Origin: a bacterium
GTDB taxonomy: Bacteria > JAMCPX01
Direction: 5' to 3'
Length of the DNA: 10,225 bases
Assembly (NCBI GenBank): GCA_021815065.1
Contig: JAKAHI010000022.1
Span: 1 to 10,225 of the forward strand
Shown here one piece after another: positions 5,624 through 10,225 of this stretch (position 1 is the stretch's first letter; every line of letters begins with the position of its first letter). The notes below the pieces were generated by a model that was not told the DNA's origin, did not search any database, and was given only the letters and a program-made list of their open reading frames with translations. The translations under genes were made by a program, and so were the position numbers.

Positions 5624-7099
5624 TTAAATTCCTTTTATTCCCGCGTCAATAAATTTTTGATGCAGGGTATCGTGTCCGATCAGAGGAGCAAGGACACGGA
5701 GTGTCCCCAATGCCGTACCCAGGATACCCGGGGCAAAAACGCTCTGTCCGACCAGATGTAAACCTTCTATGGGGGTACGGTGCAGTGCCGCGGTTTTGAA
5801 CTTCTGACTCACAGACCGGCATACGCCGTAAGCACCGCCCCGGGGACTGTCCATCCAGTCCCGGAATGACAACGGGGTAAAAGAATCCACGACATACGCA
5901 CCGGGCATACTCCCCAAAACGTTCGCTGCCTTATCGAGAAGAATATTGGCCTCGTGTTCCTTGGTTTCCCGGTAATCACGGGTACGATGGTCCTTTGTCG
6001 TGTTTTCCCATCCCATCCACTTTTCAAAAGGGCTTTCCTCAAGCACGGAGACGACATTCCATCCCTGCTTTGCGGATTTATTCATCGTGAAGAAAGTCAC
6101 GCCTCCATGGAGGGCATGGGCATCGTCCAAAACAAAGGTGTTGTACGGCCGGTAAGAAACCTTATCATCCGGGACCGCTATATGTGCGGCAAATATTCCG
6201 GGTGTTTCCTCCAGTGATGCAATCCTGTTCTTGAATGCAGGCTTGTACGAATCCTCCGGCAGCATGCGGATCATTATTTTCGGATGTACGGCAGCTATGA
6301 CCACCGGAGAGTCCAGTGTCTTTCCGGACTTCAGAACAACGCCTTGAACAACGTGATTCCTGACGCGGATCTTCAGCACCGGGTCATCACAGATGAGTTC
6401 TCCTCCAAGCTCCCGCAGCCTTGCTGTAAGCGTGTCCGCCATGTGAGCACCCGGATGCACCGGTTTCCATGAGGACATGAGGTATGAAGATATCGAGGAA
6501 CTCCAGAGGTACAAAGGACATTCCTCCGGACCAACACCGATCCATGCCAGGGGGACGGACAGTATACTGCGCAACTTCTGCGAACACCCGAGTTTGTCGA
6601 AGTAACTTTCAAGCGGCTGCAGTTCCGTGGAGAGATTAAACTCCGTCTTTTCCCCGAAGAGTATTGACGAGAGAGAAAAACGCTGAATTGTACTGCGAAT
6701 CGTAGCGATAACCCCGGCTATCTGACGGTTTTCCTCCGGGAAAGCCCTGTGCAGATTCTCCTCAAACAGATCAACCCCCGGAGGGAAATCGAATGTCATG
6801 TCCGGAAGGATGTATCTGTCCACGACCCCCCCGTCTCCCAGGCGAAAAAACGGTATGCGGCCGGATATGCCGAGAAGGTCGAAGATCTGCCGCAACGGCT
6901 GGCCGTCATCCATTGCTCCGACATAGTGGACCCCGACTTCGCAGTCCATGCCCTTTCTGGCATAACTTCTCATCAGGCCGCCGGGGAGCTTATTTTTTTC
7001 CACGACCGTTACGCGGTGGCCGAGCTCCGAAAGAACAATCGCAGCGGTCATTCCTCCAATGCCGGAGCCTATAACGATTATATGATCAGGAGGGCGCAT
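5624..7099 (-). CDS. CrtI / retinol-saturase-like NAD(P)/FAD-dependent oxidoreductase
   Basis: A 491-residue flavoprotein. The dinucleotide-binding fold is at the N terminus: IVIGSGIGGMTAA (8-20, GxGxxG at 11-16) and VVEKNKLPGG (32-41, Glu34 for the ribose). EVGVHYVG (about 54-61) is typical of the retinol saturase / carotenoid isomerase branch. The C-terminal FAD motif is GLHLVGQSVFAPGILGTALG (446-465). Family knowledge: these enzymes desaturate, saturate or isomerise conjugated polyene chains. No phytoene synthase or other carotenoid gene is nearby, and the gene lies 7 bp after the ketosynthase fusion and 17 bp before the lyase. An aryl polyene acyl chain, free or on ACP, is therefore a plausible substrate (inference). 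The ATG at 7099 has only a weak GAGA-type ribosome site, so translation may be coupled to the upstream gene. Confidence 0.92.
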   Translation of the reverse strand: MRPPDHIIVIGSGIGGMTAAIVLSELGHRVTVVEKNKLPGGLMRSYARKGMDCEVGVHYVGAMDDGQPLRQIFDLLGISGRIPFFRLGDGGVVDRYILPDMTFDFPPGVDLFEENLHRAFPEENRQIAGVIATIRSTIQRFSLSSILFGEKTEFNLSTELQPLESYFDKLGCSQKLRSILSVPLAWIGVGPEECPLYLWSSSISSYLMSSWKPVHPGAHMADTLTARLRELGGELICDDPVLKIRVRNHVVQGVVLKSGKTLDSPVVIAAVHPKIMIRMLPEDSYKPAFKNRIASLEETPGIFAAHIAVPDDKVSYRPYNTFVLDDAHALHGGVTFFTMNKSAKQGWNVVSVLEESPFEKWMGWENTTKDHRTRDYRETKEHEANILLDKAANVLGSMPGAYVVDSFTPLSFRDWMDSPRGGAYGVCRSVSQKFKTAALHRTPIEGLHLVGQSVFAPGILGTALGTLRVLAPLIGHDTLHQKFIDAGIKGI

Positions 7100-7106
7100 A
7101 GGTGTC

Positions 7107-9275
7107 TCAATTAAGGATGTCCATTGCAGTGTAATAGGGACCGAGACCCATTACCAGGATACCCTTTTTCTCCAGAGAAACGTCACGGTCACCGGTCAAT
7201 CCCGCGGGCAGTACGCCCTTTTCCATTGTTTTAACCGCAAGGACAGCGGCAACCGCAGATGCCGTTGCAAACTGTCCCGTGTACTTCCGGTAATCGATAA
7301 CCGTCCCATGGAATCCGGAATGGGAAAGAAAACTCTTCAACTGGTCCTTTGCTGTTTCTTCATACGCAAGAGGGATACCGGCAAAGACGGCACCATAGCG
7401 TGTATTGATGTTTTCCGAAATATTCAGGCTGTTCATGATTGTTTGTCCGGCATCCTGTTGAGATCTTCCGTATGCGCGGAGTGTTAGCACAGGTCCGGCT
7501 GCGGGTTTTTCGGTGGCGATTGCCATAAGAGCACCGCCTCCGTCCGAGGGTGTCGTATCCCGTGCTGCGGACAAATCGAACAGAGGTGAAAGCTCCCTGT
7601 GCATCTCGTCTGCCCCGAACAACAGGACCTCTTCGCCCTCGTGTGCCAGCAGGCTTGCAAGCAAAAGTGCCTGTTCAAAAGAATAATCACCGCCCGATGC
7701 CGTCATATTGGCACCGGTGGACTTGAATTCCATGGCAACCTGTCCTGCGGGTGCATTGTGCACGGAATTGATGAAGTCGGTCGGGCTGGGGAATTTCATG
7801 TTTGATTCGAAAAGTTTTGTAAGAAAATCGTACGTTTCCGACAATGGTCCCCATCCGGTTCCGAAAAAAATTGAAGATGGCATGGTTTTTCCGCCACCAT
7901 CCTTATGAGCCGCGGCTGCCAGGGCAAGTGCCATCCGGGATATCCGTTTGAGGCGGCGGACCTGACGCTGCTGCAGATCCTTAGAGATCTCTTCGCTGCC
8001 GAAGGTCCCTGCCAGGGAAACACCCTGTAAGAATTTTTGGAAAGATGCCTCCGTACCTCCGGCACCGGTCAGACAGGACGAACCCGTAATTTTCAGGCTC
8101 TGCGGATGTGACTCGGTTCGGTCAGGCGGACGTGTGTTTACGGAACCGATGACCACCGCAGCGTTATTGCCGCCAAAACCAAAAGAGTTGGACAAAGCGG
8201 CTTGAACGGAGCGGATTTCAGGCTGCAGGAGGGGAACGATGCCGAGAGATGGATCAGGGTTCGTGCATCCGATATTCCCGGGCAGTATGCTTTCTGCTAT
8301 GGACAGTGAACAGAGTGCGCACTCGACCGCACCGGCCCCGCCAAGGGAATGGCCGGTCATACCCTTTGTGGAAGAAAGGGGAGGCATACGATCAGCGAAC
8401 ACGGCCTTCAGAGCCATGGCCTCCGAAGCATCGTTGTCCCGCGTTGCAGTTCCGTGAAGATTAATATACCCGATATCAGCCGCCTGCATGCCGGCGTCAG
8501 CAATTGCATCCTGCATTGCCTTGCGTGCTCCGTCACCCGTGGGATGCGGTGCTGTCGGATGATAGGCATCGCAGGAAATGCCGCTGCCTAAGATCCGGGC
8601 GATCGCATGCGGCGGAGGACTCTGTGCTGCTTCGAGCAGGAGCATGGCTGCACCTTCACCAAGGGATATTCCAGCCCTGTCCCTGTCAAGGGGGCGTGCA
8701 CCTTTTGGATCCAGTAATTGCAGTGAAAAAAAACCGAAATAGGTAAACCTGCACAGGGCATCGACCCCGCCGGCAAGCACCCTTTTTGCCTTTCCATGCC
8801 GGATCATCTCCATGGCTATTTTGAGCGCTGCCGTTCCGCTCGAACACGCTGTCGATAGGGACAATGCGGGTCCTGTGCAGGAGAGGCGGTCTGCCAGATA
8901 GGTAGCAACGGTTCCTACGCCATGGTAGGCGTATTCCTCCGGAGCTACAACCTTTGCCTGGAGCAGGAGCTCGGTTTTTGACATACCTCCGGTCGTGACG
9001 CCGATGACGACCGCGTCCGGTGCGAAGTCCAGTCCTTCCATTGCATCCCGTGCTGCTGCGAGCGCCATGGCATGGGTACGGGGAACGCCATCCTCCGCTT
9101 CAAAAGCGAAGTCAAGAGGAGCAACGGGCGTTACCTGGTCAGCAGCTTCATCAAAAAGATTGATCGTACGAATGCCGGAAACCGAGTTTTTCAACGAATG
9201 TACTGTTGCATCCCGGCCTCTTCCCAGCGGGCTGAGGATACCGAGACCTGTGATAAAAATACCTTCCGATGGCAT
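7107..9275 (-). CDS. Didomain ketosynthase: active KS fused to degenerate KS / chain-length-factor-like domain
   Basis: A 722-residue protein built of two thiolase-fold units. Unit 1 (about 5-380) is a complete KAS II-type ketosynthase: IFITGLGILSPLG (6-18), STACSSGTAA with Cys144, NLHGTATRDND with His274, SSTKGMTGH with Lys304 and His309, and SFGFGGNNA near 364-372. Unit 2 (about 394-722) opens LKITGSSCLTGAGG. The Cys position reads NMTASGGDYSF (523-532) with Ser or Gly. The first His loop is gone, and DYRKYTGQ (661-668) has Gln for the second His. Its N-terminal part resembles the 'beta-ketoacyl synthase, N-terminal' chain-length-factor family of aryl polyene clusters. Likely job: condensation by unit 1, with unit 2 as a built-in partner that shapes the pocket and chain length. 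The ATG at 9275 lies 10 bp after the carrier protein stop and has no clear ribosome site. Confidence 0.93.
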   Translation of the reverse strand: MPSEGIFITGLGILSPLGRGRDATVHSLKNSVSGIRTINLFDEAADQVTPVAPLDFAFEAEDGVPRTHAMALAAARDAMEGLDFAPDAVVIGVTTGGMSKTELLLQAKVVAPEEYAYHGVGTVATYLADRLSCTGPALSLSTACSSGTAALKIAMEMIRHGKAKRVLAGGVDALCRFTYFGFFSLQLLDPKGARPLDRDRAGISLGEGAAMLLLEAAQSPPPHAIARILGSGISCDAYHPTAPHPTGDGARKAMQDAIADAGMQAADIGYINLHGTATRDNDASEAMALKAVFADRMPPLSSTKGMTGHSLGGAGAVECALCSLSIAESILPGNIGCTNPDPSLGIVPLLQPEIRSVQAALSNSFGFGGNNAAVVIGSVNTRPPDRTESHPQSLKITGSSCLTGAGGTEASFQKFLQGVSLAGTFGSEEISKDLQQRQVRRLKRISRMALALAAAAHKDGGGKTMPSSIFFGTGWGPLSETYDFLTKLFESNMKFPSPTDFINSVHNAPAGQVAMEFKSTGANMTASGGDYSFEQALLLASLLAHEGEEVLLFGADEMHRELSPLFDLSAARDTTPSDGGGALMAIATEKPAAGPVLTLRAYGRSQQDAGQTIMNSLNISENINTRYGAVFAGIPLAYEETAKDQLKSFLSHSGFHGTVIDYRKYTGQFATASAVAAVLAVKTMEKGVLPAGLTGDRDVSLEKKGILVMGLGPYYTAMDILN

Positions 9276-9285
9276 CAGAGGTACA

Positions 9286-9591
9286 CTAAACTAATGTACT
9301 GTTGTCGTGTATGTAGTGTGCCAGAGAGGCAAACGAAGCGAATACCTTCTCACCTAATTCTTTGTTGTCGATCCTCACTCCATAATCCTTCTCTATGACG
9401 GTAACGAGTTCAAGGATGTCTATGGAATCCATGCCAAGCTCATTCCCTACAAGCGGAGCGTTGTTATCTATCGTTTCGGGACGAACATCCTGGATATTAA
9501 GGAGGTCAAGAACCTTTTTCTTCAGCTCTTCGATTAATTTCTCGACGGGTAATTTCTCAATTTGCAACTTTTCTGTCTGTGTTTCCTGCAT
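9286..9591 (-). CDS. Acyl carrier protein (second of two)
   Basis: A 101-residue carrier protein. The phosphopantetheine site is Ser56 in ELGMDSIDILELV (51-63). The helix I region is VLDLLNI (28-34), followed by the usual acidic loop. It has a longer, charged N terminus with a repeated EKL pattern (residues 7-20) that plain fatty acid ACPs lack. The start at 9591 lies within the end of the first carrier gene (35-bp overlap), and AAGGAG at 9607-9602 is ten bases upstream, a slightly long but usable distance. It probably carries the growing or the starter acyl group for the ketosynthase fusion immediately downstream. Which chain each carrier holds cannot be read from the sequence. Confidence 0.93.
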   Translation of the reverse strand: MQETQTEKLQIEKLPVEKLIEELKKKVLDLLNIQDVRPETIDNNAPLVGNELGMDSIDILELVTVIEKDYGVRIDNKELGEKVFASFASLAHYIHDNSTLV

Positions 9592-9862
9592 GTTCCATTT
9601 TCTCCTTAATATATTCTGAAATAAGCCGGATATTGGTGAGCTTCGGATAATCGGCTTCTTCTATGTTTATGGCGAATTCACCTTTCAGTACCAGCACGAC
9701 GGTGATAAGATCCATGCTGTCTATTCCCAATTCTTCCATGAGATGCATTTCCGTATCCAGAGTTTCCGGAGTTACATCTTCGAGTTTGAGTTCATCGATA
9801 AATATCTCGGAAACCCTTTTCTCGATTTCTTTGACTGTCAGATTTTTGGTATTTGTTATCAT
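9557..9862 (-). CDS. Acyl carrier protein (first of two), first gene of the operon
   Basis: A 101-residue carrier protein with Ser49 in ELGIDSMDLITVV (44-56) as the phosphopantetheine attachment site. Helix I lies at about residues 10-26, and the C-terminal helix at about 79-89 (ISEYIKEKM). The tail after KEKMEHAG overlaps the next gene's start by 35 bp. GAGGAG at 9874-9869 lies six bases before the ATG at 9862, a strong site. It is the first gene after the main promoter. Aryl polyene and flexirubin clusters commonly begin with, or contain, such a pair of small carrier proteins. The two here are clearly paralogues but diverged outside the DSx motif, which suggests different partners. Confidence 0.93.
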   Translation of the reverse strand: MITNTKNLTVKEIEKRVSEIFIDELKLEDVTPETLDTEMHLMEELGIDSMDLITVVLVLKGEFAINIEEADYPKLTNIRLISEYIKEKMEHAGNTDRKVAN

Positions 9863-9899
9863 AACTATCTCCTCGTGGTTACTAATTTCTTATGAACAG

Positions 9900-9928
9900 T
9901 TTTTATTAAAAACGCAACGCATTGTCAA
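9900..9928 (-). promoter_or_regulatory. Main operon promoter, sigma70-like
   Basis: TTGACA (9928-9923) is a perfect -35 box. Exactly 17 bases downstream is TAAAAA (9905-9900), a 4-of-6 match to the -10 box in a TAATAAAAA run. The expected start is near 9893, giving a leader of about 30 nt to the carrier protein ATG. A 7-bp-arm palindrome sits three bases upstream of the -35 box. Confidence 0.6.
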
Positions 9929-9931
9929 GTA

Positions 9932-9948
9932 GTGCGGTGTTACCGCAC
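9932..9948. promoter_or_regulatory. Palindrome next to the -35 box, candidate operator
   Basis: GTGCGGT, a 3-base centre, then ACCGCAC: perfect 7-bp arms ending three bases from the main promoter's -35 box. No T-run follows on either strand, so it does not look like a terminator. Its position suits an activator or repressor of the pathway (inference). Confidence 0.4.
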
Positions 9949-10077
9949 CGGCAACTAACTTATTGATTGTGTAGGTTTTTCAAAACCGGACTTTTGGTAA
10001 GATAAACCAAGCGACAAATTTCCTCCTGTTGTTTTGTACAATCCTATCCTTTTGCACACGCCGCGTTCTCTCCTTGG
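9949..10077. other. Upstream region without a recognised gene
   Basis: The stretch contains a short GGTTTT/AAAACC inverted repeat (9974-9987). It also has an AGGAGG sequence on the minus strand followed by a 20-codon frame with a TTG start (10017-9955). I see no convincing protein in it. Confidence 0.4.
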
Positions 10078-10197
10078 TTATACCGGCTCTGTCTTTTTGC
10101 CAGCCGGTGACAGAAGATGGAATGGGGACGTGTCCACGTATTGCACAGTCCATAGAACATGCACATAGATGAAGGCGCGGTCAGACAGCTTTGCCAT
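10078..10197 (-). pseudogene. Probable remnant of an IS200/REP-type (Y1) transposase, 5' end only
   Basis: A 39-codon frame begins MAKLSDRAFIYVHVLWTVQ, which recalls the opening of Y1 (HUH) single-strand transposases of the IS200/IS605 and REP-associated groups, where a Y-x-H-x-(V/L)-W-(A/T)-(T/V) strand comes first. After that the sequence becomes unrelated (YVDTSPFHLLS...) and stops at 10078. The HUH motif and the catalytic Tyr, which lie further on in intact proteins, are absent. It reads toward the operon. The alternative is a chance frame. The resemblance is from memory and short, so confidence is limited. Confidence 0.35.
10082..10108. repeat. Inverted repeat at the end of the transposase remnant
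   Basis: ACCGGCT (10082-10088) and AGCCGGT (10102-10108) are perfect inverted 7-bp arms around a 13-nt loop. No U-run follows on either strand. It could be the scar of an IS200/REP-type subterminal hairpin. Confidence 0.35.
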
Positions 10198-10199
10198 GT

Positions 10200-10221
10200 A
10201 TACTATTTTAGCATACTATTT
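10200..10221. repeat. Short direct repeat ATACTATTT, two copies
   Basis: ATACTATTT occurs at 10200-10208 and again at 10213-10221, with a period of 13 bases, directly before the transposase remnant's start codon. It continues to, or past, the right edge. On the minus strand it gives AT-rich -10-like sequences. Confidence 0.4.
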
Positions 10222-10225
10222 GACA

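Noticed and set aside
5624..7099. Carotenoid biosynthesis cluster
   Set aside because: Only this single CrtI-like flavoprotein fits. There is no phytoene synthase or prenyl transferase, and the neighbours are polyketide-type.
7107..9275. Modular type I polyketide synthase
   Set aside because: There are two ketosynthase-fold units but no acyltransferase, ACP or reductive domain in the chain. The carrier proteins are separate genes, which is type II logic.
9932..9948. Intrinsic terminator of an upstream gene
   Set aside because: There is no U-run after the hairpin on either strand and no upstream gene ending there. An operator fits better.

Overview
The window is a single-direction gene cluster, with every real gene on the minus strand (read right to left). 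It resembles the aryl polyene / flexirubin / dialkylresorcinol type of type II polyketide pathway. GC content is moderate. A VapB-type ribbon-helix-helix antitoxin relic and a probable IS200/REP-type transposase relic suggest a Gram-negative host, perhaps Desulfobacterota or a relative. That placement is an impression from sequence style, not a proof.

Layout in transcription order. (1) 10225-9863 is a gene-poor leader. It holds a probable transposase remnant, a 7-bp-arm palindrome, and a sigma70-like promoter with a perfect TTGACA box. (2) 9862-9286 encodes two short acyl carrier proteins whose genes overlap by 35 bp. (3) 9275-7107 encodes a 722-residue didomain protein: an intact ketosynthase (Cys144, His274, His309) fused to a second, degenerate ketosynthase resembling a chain length factor. 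(4) 7099-5624 encodes a CrtI/retinol-saturase-like FAD oxidoreductase. (5) 5606-4053 encodes an MIO aromatic amino acid ammonia-lyase. (6) 4056-3631 encodes a hotdog thioesterase. (7) 3634-1913 encodes a DAK2+DegV protein that looks like a natural fusion of fatty acid kinase FakA with its lipid-binding partner FakB. Genes 5-7 are joined by two ATGA stop/start overlaps. (8) 1912-1294 has no intact gene. It holds a weak terminator-like hairpin, a promoter, a 15-bp palindrome and the internally deleted remains of a vapBC toxin-antitoxin pair. (9) 1293-475 encodes a membrane-anchored PlsC-type acyltransferase. (10) 413-1 is the 5' part of another ketosynthase, which runs off the left edge. It has its own promoter, built very like the one before the carrier proteins.

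Working model (inference). The ammonia-lyase makes an aryl-acrylate starter such as coumarate or cinnamate. The carrier proteins and ketosynthases extend it to an aryl polyene acyl chain. The FAD enzyme adjusts its unsaturation or geometry, the thioesterase releases it, and the acyltransferase puts it on a membrane lipid. The Fak-like fusion offers an activation route through an acyl-phosphate, either for the starter acid or for the released polyene acid. No adenylate-forming ligase, ketoreductase or dehydratase is visible here. They may lie beyond the left edge.
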